DNA of 11,595 nucleotides from Terriglobia bacterium (lineage in GTDB: Bacteria > Acidobacteriota > Terriglobia > UBA7540), in contig JASHTO010000688.1 in NCBI GenBank assembly GCA_030040515.1, positions 1 through 11,595 of the forward strand, in the 5' to 3' direction. The number at the start of each line of letters is the position of its first letter. The stretch's first letter is position 1. Of this stretch, positions 1 to 5,975 are shown in pieces. The position numbers and the translations under genes are program-made. The notes below the pieces were generated by a model. That model made no database searches, had not been told where the DNA came from, and worked only from the letters and a program-made list of their open reading frames with translations.

Positions 1-451
1 CGATGAGCCGTCGTGCGTTTCCCTTTGCGTCCACGTAGCGGGTTTCGGGATGCGCCTTTTCCAGCCAATATGGCGCTTCTTCCGTAACCACTCCCATCAG
101 TACCCGCAGCCCAAACTCATCGCAATACTTCATAACTTCTTCCAGATCGTCGAACACAAAACGGCCCGGTGCGGGATTGTAGTAAACCCATGCGGGATAA
201 ATGCGGATAATGTTGAAGCGGTATTTCTGCGCGATGTCTCTGAGCATTTCTCTGCGCAGGGAAGCCGGCGGATTGGGAGGCCGATAAAAAGCCGAGCCAT
301 AAATGAACGGCTGTGATGAAGGTGAGACGGCCGGGGTTTGGGCTTCCTCCGCGACTGCCGGCCACCCGGCGAAAATCCTCAACCCTCCCCACGAAAGGCT
401 GATAGTTTTCGCATCGTGGAGAAATTCTCTGCGAGAAAGCCTGCCCTTCAT
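1..451 (-). CDS. Tat-exported glycosidase, GH42-like beta-galactosidase N-terminus (partial)
   Basis: The 5' part of a gene running off the left edge: 150 codons are open from an ATG at 451 down to base 1. Residues 6-11 read SRREFL, a canonical twin-arginine (Tat) export motif, followed by a modestly hydrophobic stretch and a possible cleavage site after AVA near residue 34. The mature part starts YGSAFYRPP and continues with RFNIIRIYPAWVYYNP, GRFVFDDLEEVMKYCDEFGL and PYWLEKAHPE. This order (GFN-x-(V/I)-R, then AW-x-x-x-x-P-x-x-G-x-F-x-F, then P-x-W-L) is typical of the first TIM-barrel strands of glycoside hydrolase family 42. The catalytic acids lie beyond the window, so activity and substrate are unproven; another clan GH-A family is possible. 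AGGGAGG ends 4 nt before this ATG. A second ATG at 455, in another frame, directly abuts the Shine-Dalgarno sequence and is not used. The gene is on the same strand as the TolC-like gene, 179 bp downstream of it. Confidence 0.78.
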   Translation of the reverse strand, partial: MKGRLSRREFLHDAKTISLSWGGLRIFAGWPAVAEEAQTPAVSPSSQPFIYGSAFYRPPNPPASLRREMLRDIAQKYRFNIIRIYPAWVYYNPAPGRFVFDDLEEVMKYCDEFGLRVLMGVVTEEAPYWLEKAHPETRYVDAKGNARRLI

Positions 452-593
452 CCATCCTCCCTGTTCAGCCTTGTGACGATTCGAACCTAGGCTTGTGATC
501 GTAGCATGTCCGCGCGAATCGCAGGTAGCTTGGCGCGCTCGGCACGAGCTTGTGGCGTGCGCCACCCGCCGACACAGTGAAAGAGCCGGTAGG

Positions 594-614
594 AGGAAGA
601 CTCGAATTCTTCCT
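594..614 (-). terminator. weak hairpin downstream of the TolC-like gene
   Basis: AGGAAGA (594-600) and TCTTCCT (608-614) form a 7-bp stem with a 7-nt loop, 17 nt after the stop of the minus-strand TolC-like gene. No T-run follows it on the minus strand, so it is at best a weak or Rho-assisted terminator. A second small stem (GTGGC 552-556 with GCCAC 561-565) lies nearer the glycosidase gene. The rest of the 452-630 gap shows no clear promoter. Confidence 0.25.
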
Positions 615-630
615 TCAGAGGATCTCGCCG

Positions 631-2505
631 CTAAGGATTCGTCGGGGGGGCGCCCGGAATATTCGGCGCGCGATGAACTTCGCCTCCCACAGCCTCGGAA
701 AGCTCAATATTGTTTCTCTCAAGAAGGGTTCCGGTGGCTTGCTCAAATTGGATGAGTGCGCTGGCGTAGGTGGCTCGGGCTTTCACCACATTCCCTTCCG
801 CCGTGGCGAGATTTTTTTGAGCCGCAATCACATCTTCCACGGTGGCCGTGGCGAGGGTGAATTTCTGCTGCTGCATGTCGAGCACTTGTCGCGATACGGA
901 CTCCAGCTTCAGCGCGGCATCCAGCGCGATTCGAGCCTGATCGACGGCGCTCACCGCTTTGCTGACGTCCCAAACCGCCTGGTTCTTGGCGTCCTGGAGC
1001 TTCATCAGCAACTGGCGTCTTTCCAGCAGTGCGCGCGCCGCATCCGCCTGGGCTTGCCGGTTTCGAAAGGGAAATCCCACCTGAATGCCATAGGAAATAT
1101 TCGGGTAGGAGTTATCGACGATGTTCGCGAAGCTGGGCCGCAACGCGCCGCCCAGCCCCTGGAAACTATAGGTGCCAAAAACCAGAACCTGGGGCAACAG
1201 GGCGTTGCGCGTTCCCGCGATCGTCAAATCCTGGTTGCGCAGGTTGATGTCCGCCTGTTCAATCTCCGGGCGATGCGCCGCAGCTTCCCGCAAGGCATCG
1301 GCCAGCGGCGGCACGTCATCCGGGTGCGGTTCCGGCAGCTTGTCGGTGGGAGAAATTTCCACCGTGGCCAGTTGTTCATTGAAGGTCCTGGAGATTTTGG
1401 CCTTCATGGTTTGCGCGTCCTGGGAAAAGGTGTTTTGCGCCGCGATCAGAGCCTGCTGCTGGTCCGCAACGGCCTGCTCGCTCAGCAGCACGTCGTATTG
1501 CGCCACCGCGCCGATCTTCAATTCCGCCTGATTGTTTTCCAGCAGCTTCTGCGCGTATTGCAGTCCTTCCTGGGCCACGCGAATGCTCTCCTGGTCCGCC
1601 AGCAGGCTGTAATACGTGGTCATCACGGTGGCCACCTGATCGGTCACGCTCTGACGGAAAACGCTCATCGAGTAGGTCAAGTTGTTCCGCCCGATGCGAA
1701 TGAAACGGGCATTGGCGCGCTTCCCGTACCCGTTCAGGATGTTCTGCGAGAATCCCACCGAAAGTCCGCTGACGAATTCGGGGTCGAAGATCGAGGTGGT
1801 GGTGTTGTCCGCAAGCCGGTAACTGTATTCCGATACGCCGATGCTCGTGCCGCTAACAAATCCCTGGCTGTAGTTGGTGCTGAAATATGAAAAATGGCTG
1901 GTCTCAGTAGGCACGCCGCTCACGACCGTGTAATCCAAGGGTGTGGTGGCACCGGTGTAGCCAAAGAAAGTTGAGATATACGGGTCGAAATTTCCGCCGG
2001 TGCCGACAGCGTTGATGCTGGTGCCGCCGAGTGTGCCGCCTGCGCCGCTCCCACCTCCGCCCCCACCTCCGCCCACGCCTCCACCCAGACTGCCGGAAAA
2101 CAGCGTAGTGGATTGGAAAGAGCCGGCCACACCCCGCGTCGCCCCTCCGCCTTTGGCGCGCAGCAGGTCGGTTTGGGCAATCGGCAGGTTGTAACGCGCC
2201 ACGGCGATATCCAAATTGTTTTCGAGTGCCAGCGCGATCGCGTCCTCAAGCGTCAGCACCAACTTTCCATCGGAAATGAGATTCTTCAGTCGGTCTGAGT
2301 TGTCCATACGCGCCTCAGGAACGTACGGGGAAGCATAGGGGGCGAGGAGATCGGGAAAACTGTGATTGCTCGAATAATCGATGCCGGTTACGTCCCGTCC
2401 TTCCGACCCTTTATCGGATTCCTGGCAGAAGGCAATCGCCGGAAGGAGATAAGCCAAAAGGGGAAGAATTACCAACAACCAAAAACCTTGCTTCGATGTC
2501 TGCAT
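631..2505 (-). CDS. TolC-like outer-membrane efflux channel
   Basis: A 624-aa outer-membrane efflux protein, expected to form the trimeric exit duct of a tripartite exporter. Residues 1-28 are a Sec signal peptide (hydrophobic core WLLVILPLLAYLLPAIA; AIA or AFC before the cut). Two OEP repeats are visible. The first begins near LTLEDAIALALENNLDIAVARY (about 78-100). The second runs from about residue 395 (PPLADALREAAAHRPEI) through long Ala/Gln-rich helices (QADAARALLERRQ, ATVEDVIAAQKNLATAEGN) to about 600. It is longer than Escherichia coli TolC (493 aa), partly because of a glycine-rich insert at about residues 137-158. The ATG has GGAG 8 nt upstream. The stop codon is TAG. The gene is divergent from the HlyD-type adaptor at 3017, which supports a shared export machine. 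The substrate is unknown. Confidence 0.92.
   Translation of the reverse strand: MQTSKQGFWLLVILPLLAYLLPAIAFCQESDKGSEGRDVTGIDYSSNHSFPDLLAPYASPYVPEARMDNSDRLKNLISDGKLVLTLEDAIALALENNLDIAVARYNLPIAQTDLLRAKGGGATRGVAGSFQSTTLFSGSLGGGVGGGGGGGGSGAGGTLGGTSINAVGTGGNFDPYISTFFGYTGATTPLDYTVVSGVPTETSHFSYFSTNYSQGFVSGTSIGVSEYSYRLADNTTTSIFDPEFVSGLSVGFSQNILNGYGKRANARFIRIGRNNLTYSMSVFRQSVTDQVATVMTTYYSLLADQESIRVAQEGLQYAQKLLENNQAELKIGAVAQYDVLLSEQAVADQQQALIAAQNTFSQDAQTMKAKISRTFNEQLATVEISPTDKLPEPHPDDVPPLADALREAAAHRPEIEQADINLRNQDLTIAGTRNALLPQVLVFGTYSFQGLGGALRPSFANIVDNSYPNISYGIQVGFPFRNRQAQADAARALLERRQLLMKLQDAKNQAVWDVSKAVSAVDQARIALDAALKLESVSRQVLDMQQQKFTLATATVEDVIAAQKNLATAEGNVVKARATYASALIQFEQATGTLLERNNIELSEAVGGEVHRAPNIPGAPPTNP
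2050..2086 (-). repeat. G-rich low-complexity tract coding a polyglycine insert
   Basis: On the coding (minus) strand this tract has four runs of at least three G, separated by 9, 7 and 7 nt built from GGA/GGT/GGC units. It encodes most of the Gly-rich segment of the TolC-like protein. Because the unit is a triplet, slippage would change the insert length without breaking the frame. The pattern is also compatible with a G-quadruplex on the coding strand, although the first loop is longer than the usual limit. Confidence 0.6.
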
Positions 2506-2579
2506 TTACACTACTCCCATCGGTGGTTATGATTTAGTGCAGGAAATTCGCCGCACTCACGCTGCCATATTTGTATCAT

Positions 2580-2600
2580 TGATTAAGCTATTTTTAATCA
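2580..2600. promoter_or_regulatory. AT-rich dyad, candidate operator upstream of the TolC-like gene
   Basis: TGATTAA (2580-2586) and TTAATCA (2594-2600) are perfect inverted 7-mers around a 7-nt centre. The 21-bp dyad ends 75 bp upstream of the TolC-like start codon. It stands out from the GC-rich surroundings and has the size of a dimeric repressor or activator site. No regulator gene lies beside it, so its ligand is unknown. Confidence 0.4.
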
Positions 2601-2914
2601 GTTACTTGCGGTCAATGTTGGCCTTCTGGACTGGAATCTCCTGCGTCCGCTTGTGGGATTGGCATGGCCGGAATCGAACACTCGAAATGGCAAGTTGATC
2701 GTGGGATAGAATAATGAGCAAAAGTTACTGGATGGAATCCGGTTGGGCGCAGCAACCGGTGGTTCCGGAAGAGCTCTATGATTTAACCTTGATCCCAACT
2801 GGCCGAACCGATGGCGGCGGGAGCTCGACAAGTGTCGAAGGCTGACTATGGCTACCGACTCTAAATCCTGTTCGATATCGCCAAGCGCAATCCCAAAAGC
2901 GGACACAACTCTTA

Positions 2915-2943
2915 TGGACGGAGGCCCCCTTTGGCCCTATAAT
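2915..2943 (+). promoter_or_regulatory. sigma70-type promoter of the HlyD-type adaptor gene
   Basis: A perfect -10 hexamer TATAAT (2938-2943) lies 17 bp after TGGACG (2915-2920), which matches TTGACA at 4 of 6 positions. The predicted start is near 2950, giving a leader of about 65 nt to the ATG at 3017. One copy of the ATTGATTARGCT motif (2957-2968) would lie just downstream of the start, in a position suited to repression. Confidence 0.6.
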
Positions 2944-3016
2944 TCCTTTGAAAACAATTGATTAGGCTGCATTCGACAATGGTATTTCCCTTGCTCGTTT
3001 CAGACTGGAGAATCAA

Positions 3017-4273
3017 ATGGATATTCGACGAGATGACTTGGTGAAGAAGCGGCGCATTCGCCGGATCATTTACATTGTCGTCGGGCTGCTGGCGGTGGCT
3101 TCGGTCACATTGGCGGTTTCGCGGCTAAAGCCCGCTCCTCCCAGCGTGGACAAGGCGACCGTTTGGGTGGAACCGGTGAAGCGCGGCCCCATGCTCCTGG
3201 AAGTTCGCGGACTGGGCAGCCTGGTTCCGGAAGATTTATTGGTGGTTTCCGCTCCCATTGACGGGCGCGTGGCGCGTCGCCTGCTCCTTCCCGGCTCACC
3301 TGTAACGGCGAACACCGTCCTAATGGAGTTGACCAATCCTGCGCAGGATCAGGCCGTTGTGGACGCGGAATGGCAGCTCAAGGCGGGTGAGGCTCAGTAC
3401 ACCAGCATGAAGGCGCAGCTCGATAGCTCGCTGCTGGATGAGAAGGCCAAGGCCGCGCAAGTGCAATCCGACTATATCAAAGCCAAACTTAATGCCGATC
3501 GTGACACGGAACTGGCTAAACGAGGTTTGGGTTCCGAATTGAACGCCAAAGAGTCAAAGGCAGAGGCCGACGCGCAGGCCACCAGCAACGATATCGAGAA
3601 ACAACAATTGACGGTGAGTGAGGCTTCCGCCAAGGCGCAATTGGATGAGCAGCAGGCGAAGGTGGAATCACTGCGGGCGATGTATGACTTGAAGAAATCC
3701 CAGCTCGATTCGCTCTCCAACGTGCGAGCCGGGGCGGACGGAGTTTTGCAGGAACTTGACGTCGAGGTGGGCCAACAAGTGCCCGCCGGTACTCCGCTTG
3801 CCAAAGTCATGCAACCCACGCACCTGAAGGCGGAATTGAAAATTCCTGAGACGCAGGCCAATGAAGTGCTCATTGGGCAGAAGGCCTCCATTGATACGCG
3901 TAACGGAATTGTTCCCGGCCACGTGGAACGCGTTGACCCCGCTGTGGTGGAAGGCAGCGTGACGGTGGACGTGAAGTTGGATGGCGAGCTTCCCAAGGGC
4001 GCCCGCGCTGACCTGAGCGTGGAGGGGACCATCGAAATCGAAAACCTTCCGGACGTCGTTTACATGGGACGTCCGGCTTTTGGCCAGCCCAACAGCAAGG
4101 TGGGGATTTTCCGACTGGATGAGGATGGCAGAATCGCCAGCCGCGTCCAGGTGCAGCTCGGTCGCGAGTCGGTGAATGCCGCCGAGGTTCTGAGCGGCTT
4201 GCAGCCCGGCGATAAGGTCATTCTCTCCGATATGTCACAGTGGGACGCGTTCAATAAAATCCGGCTGGATTAA
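3017..4273 (+). CDS. HlyD/MacA-type periplasmic adaptor subunit
   Basis: A 418-aa membrane-fusion protein that would bridge an inner-membrane permease to the TolC-like channel. The N-terminus is basic (KKRRIRR), then one membrane anchor at about 16-35. A beta/lipoyl half-motif follows (VRGLGSLVPEDLLVVSAP and DGRVARRLLLPGSPV). A long coiled-coil hairpin spans about 110-232, rich in Ala, Lys, Gln and Glu. The second lipoyl half is at about 233-262 (ADGVLQELDVEVGQQVPAG). The beta-barrel and membrane-proximal domains follow to the C-terminus (GLQPGDKVILSDMSQWDAF). Length and order fit the ABC/RND-associated adaptor family. GGAG sits 7 nt before the ATG. The stop is TAA, and the next gene begins 56 nt downstream on the same strand, so an operon is likely. 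The window has no adjacent ATPase gene, unlike typical MacA-MacB loci. Confidence 0.93.
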   Translation: MDIRRDDLVKKRRIRRIIYIVVGLLAVASVTLAVSRLKPAPPSVDKATVWVEPVKRGPMLLEVRGLGSLVPEDLLVVSAPIDGRVARRLLLPGSPVTANTVLMELTNPAQDQAVVDAEWQLKAGEAQYTSMKAQLDSSLLDEKAKAAQVQSDYIKAKLNADRDTELAKRGLGSELNAKESKAEADAQATSNDIEKQQLTVSEASAKAQLDEQQAKVESLRAMYDLKKSQLDSLSNVRAGADGVLQELDVEVGQQVPAGTPLAKVMQPTHLKAELKIPETQANEVLIGQKASIDTRNGIVPGHVERVDPAVVEGSVTVDVKLDGELPKGARADLSVEGTIEIENLPDVVYMGRPAFGQPNSKVGIFRLDEDGRIASRVQVQLGRESVNAAEVLSGLQPGDKVILSDMSQWDAFNKIRLD

Positions 4274-4292
4274 AGATTCCAACCAAATAGAT

Positions 4293-4310
4293 CAGTCGAT
4301 TGCTCGACTG
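4293..4310 (+). other. intercistronic RNA hairpin between adaptor and REC-PP2C genes
   Basis: CAGTCGA (4293-4299) and TCGACTG (4304-4310) form a perfect 7-bp stem with a TTGC tetraloop. It begins 19 nt after the adaptor stop and ends 4 nt before the GGAG that serves the next gene. No T-run follows, so it does not look like an intrinsic terminator. It could act as an mRNA processing or stability element. A possible TTG start (4300) would lie in the loop, which argues against its use. Confidence 0.4.
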
Positions 4311-4329
4311 CTTGGGAGATTACGCGAGC

Positions 4330-5556
4330 ATGACCACCTTAGCCGAGGAAGCAATGGGTGTGGGAACCACCGCCCAAGGCCGCATCCTGATCGCCGATGA
4401 CCAGCCCGACATGCGGGAATCCCTCGGCTTGCTGCTCCGTCACCAAGGCTATGAAGTTAAAGGGGTTAACACGCCGGAGGAAGCCCTTGCGGCACTTCGT
4501 GTTCAGCCTTTTGACCTCTTGCTCATGGACCTGAATTACACCCGCGATACCACTTCCGGCCGGGAAGGGCTCGACCTGCTGGCTAGCCTCGAACCCTACA
4601 GCGATATGCCCATCGTGGTGATGACGGGTTGGGGAAGCGTGGACGTTGCGGTCGAGGCGATGCAGCGCGGCGTGAGCGACTTTGTCCAAAAGCCCTGGGA
4701 CAACGCGCGGCTGGTGGAATCGCTTCGACGGCAGATTCAGCGAGGACGTCTGCGCCGCGCGGCTCGCCAAAGCCAGCGCGAAGAAGCTCTGCGCGCGCAG
4801 CAGGCGTTCGAAGAATTGCGCGAGCGCGAGGAAGAAATCGCCGAAGCCCATCACATTCAGGAGCGGCTGGTTCCCGCGGAACTTCCGCAATTGCCGGGTT
4901 ACGAGATCGATGCCTACTGGCGGCCCGCGCGCAGCGTGGGCGGAGACTATTTTGATGTCCTGAAACTGCGCGATGACTCTCTGGCCATCTGCATCGGCGA
5001 CGTCACGGGCAAGGGCGTTCCGGCCGCGCTGCTCATGTCGAATCTGCAAGCCACCGTTCACGGCTTTGCGGGGCCGGAAGTGCAGCCCGCCGAGCTTTGC
5101 GCGCGCGTGAATCAAGCCACTCTGCCCCACGTGGGCGAAAATCGGTTTATCACTTTCTTCTATGCACTCCTCGATGCGCCTGCACGTCGCCTGTCTTTCG
5201 TCAACGCGGGGCACAACCCTCCTTTCTTGATTCGCGCCGATGGTTCGTGCAGAAGGCTGCGCGAAGGCGGGCCGGTGCTGGACCTGGTGCGTGAATGGAA
5301 TTGCCAGCAGGGGTCGGTGGAACTTGCCCGCGGCGACCGCCTGATTCTGTTTACCGACGGAATCACCGAAGCCACCAACCCGCAAGGCGAAGAATTCCAG
5401 GAAGACCGTCTGCTGGTGATGCTCACTGCAAATCGGAATCTGCGCCCAGAGGCAATGCAGCAGGAAGTCATGACGAAGGTGCGGGAATTTACAGGAGATA
5501 AATGGAACGACGACGCCACAATTCTCGTTCTCGGTATTGAGGAGGGCGCGGCTTGA
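4330..5556 (+). CDS. response regulator with SpoIIE/RsbU-type PP2C phosphatase output
   Basis: A 408-aa two-domain signalling protein. Residues 18-136 are a receiver domain with the acidic pair D23/D24, phosphoacceptor D67 (LLLMDLNY), T99 (VVMTGW) and K121 (VQKPW). Residues about 137-180 are a charged coiled-coil linker ending HIQERLVP, typical of RsbU-like proteins. Residues about 181-405 form the PP2C domain: GGDYFD (204-209), GDVTGKGVPAALLMS (from 223), NAGHNPPFL, RGDRLILFTDGITEA and NDDATILVL. All the expected metal-binding Asp residues are present, so it is predicted to be an active Ser/Thr phosphatase gated by phosphorylation. No kinase or anti-sigma-antagonist partner is in the window. 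I chose the ATG at 4330 (GGAG 11 nt upstream). An in-frame ATG at 4354 with GAGGA 4 nt upstream is possible; an in-frame TTG at 4300 lies in a hairpin loop. The stop TGA overlaps the start of the ADOP gene. Confidence 0.9.
   Translation: MTTLAEEAMGVGTTAQGRILIADDQPDMRESLGLLLRHQGYEVKGVNTPEEALAALRVQPFDLLLMDLNYTRDTTSGREGLDLLASLEPYSDMPIVVMTGWGSVDVAVEAMQRGVSDFVQKPWDNARLVESLRRQIQRGRLRRAARQSQREEALRAQQAFEELREREEEIAEAHHIQERLVPAELPQLPGYEIDAYWRPARSVGGDYFDVLKLRDDSLAICIGDVTGKGVPAALLMSNLQATVHGFAGPEVQPAELCARVNQATLPHVGENRFITFFYALLDAPARRLSFVNAGHNPPFLIRADGSCRRLREGGPVLDLVREWNCQQGSVELARGDRLILFTDGITEATNPQGEEFQEDRLLVMLTANRNLRPEAMQQEVMTKVREFTGDKWNDDATILVLGIEEGAA
5540..5556 (+). promoter_or_regulatory. strong ribosome binding site and TTGA stop-start overlap
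   Basis: AGGAGGG (5540-5546) lies 6 nt before a TTG at 5553-5555. This TTG overlaps the TGA (5554-5556) of the phosphatase gene. The Shine-Dalgarno sequence and overlap fix the ADOP start at TTG and imply translational coupling between phosphatase and permease. Confidence 0.8.
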
Positions 5557-5972
5557 CGACTTTGCTGCAAGACATCAAATTCGGTTTGCGCACGCTGGCC
5601 AAGAATCCCGGCTTCACGGTGGTGGCGGTGATCACGCTGGCGCTGGGCATTGGCGCGAATACCGCCATCTTTTCCGTCGTGAATGGCGTACTGCTGAATC
5701 CACTTCCCTTTGCGCAGCCGAACCGGCTGGTGGCGCTCTACACGCGCGACTCCAAGTTCGACCAGATGTCCATCTCTTATCCTAATTTTCTCGATTGGGT
5801 GCGCGACAACCAGTCATTTTCCGGCCTGGCGGCCTATCGGGGGGACAATTTCAATCTGTTCGGCGTAGGCGAGCCCGAGCGCATCCCGGCGGAAATGATT
5901 TCCGCTAACTTTTTCCCTTTGTTGGGCGTCCAACCGGTGATTGGGCGCGTATTTCTTCCCCAAGAGGACTAG
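5553..5972 (+). CDS. N-terminal fragment of interrupted ADOP-family (MacB/FtsX) permease
   Basis: The first 139 codons of a duplicated MacB-like permease, ended by an in-frame TAG at 5970-5972. It has the family opening LLQDIKFGLRTLAKNPGF, a first membrane helix at about 20-46 (VAVITLALGIGANTAIFSV), and the beginning of the periplasmic MacB_PCD domain (SYPNFLDWVRDN, MISANFFPLLGV, RVFLPQED). Its start is TTG with a strong Shine-Dalgarno sequence, coupled to the phosphatase gene. The full protein should be about 815 aa, so this fragment alone would lack every FtsX helix bundle and is unlikely to function. The frame continues unbroken after the TAG, so this is one gene with a nonsense codon rather than two genes. 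Confidence 0.85.
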   Translation: MTTLLQDIKFGLRTLAKNPGFTVVAVITLALGIGANTAIFSVVNGVLLNPLPFAQPNRLVALYTRDSKFDQMSISYPNFLDWVRDNQSFSGLAAYRGDNFNLFGVGEPERIPAEMISANFFPLLGVQPVIGRVFLPQED

Positions 5973-5975
5973 GTG
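5970..5975 (+). other. in-frame amber codon followed directly by GTG
   Basis: The codons read GAG-GAC-TAG-GTG-GGA at a place where the protein runs RVFLPQED-stop-VGAAPVVLIS. A C-to-T change in a CAG (Gln) codon would explain it. AAGAGGA (5962-5968) lies 4 nt before the GTG at 5973, so ribosomes ending at TAG could restart there. TAG is used as a genuine stop by both the TolC-like gene and vapC in this window, which argues against reassignment of TAG. Confidence 0.75.

Larger units (their letters stand above)
2506..3016. other. 511-bp divergent intergenic region
   Basis: It separates the minus-strand TolC-like gene from the plus-strand adaptor gene and so should hold both promoters. It contains an AT-rich dyad (2580-2600), two copies of ATTGATTARGCT (2578-2589 and 2957-2968), a 7-bp-stem hairpin (CCGGTTG 2739-2745 with CAACCGG 2753-2759), a dyad TCGACA-AG-TGTCGA (2825-2838) and a consensus-like promoter (2915-2943). 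A 102-codon minus-strand ORF (2598-2906) and a 43-codon plus-strand ORF (2714-2845, preceded by GGGA) resemble no family I recognise and are probably chance. I see no RNA gene. Confidence 0.7.

Noticed and set aside
117..455. 112-codon minus-strand ORF at the left edge
   Set aside because: It is in the wrong frame. The frame starting at 451 gives a Tat signal and GH42-like motifs and stays open to the window edge.
550..1890. 446-codon plus-strand ORF opposite the TolC-like gene
   Set aside because: It is a shadow of the minus-strand gene, which has a signal peptide and OEP motifs. The plus-strand product has no recognisable domain.
2660..2700. tRNA-like T-loop (GTTCGATTCC on the minus strand)
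   Set aside because: The bases flanking the loop do not pair to form a T-stem, and no matching acceptor or anticodon arms are found.
2714..2845. 43-codon plus-strand ORF opening MSKSYWMESGW
   Set aside because: GGGA is present 8 nt upstream, but the product resembles nothing I recognise, and ORFs of this length are common by chance. It could be a decayed gene remnant.
2598..2906. 102-codon minus-strand ORF in the divergent region
   Set aside because: Its product is rich in Arg, Ser and Pro without any family motif, it has no convincing Shine-Dalgarno sequence, and it overlaps probable promoter and dyad sequences. Probably chance.
4339..5385. 348-codon minus-strand ORF opposite the REC-PP2C gene
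   Set aside because: It is a shadow ORF in GC-rich sequence. The plus-strand frame holds every expected receiver and phosphatase motif.
5970..5972. Genome-wide reassignment of TAG
   Set aside because: The TolC-like gene (631-633) and vapC (8173-8175) both end at TAG just after natural C-termini, so TAG appears to be a normal stop here.
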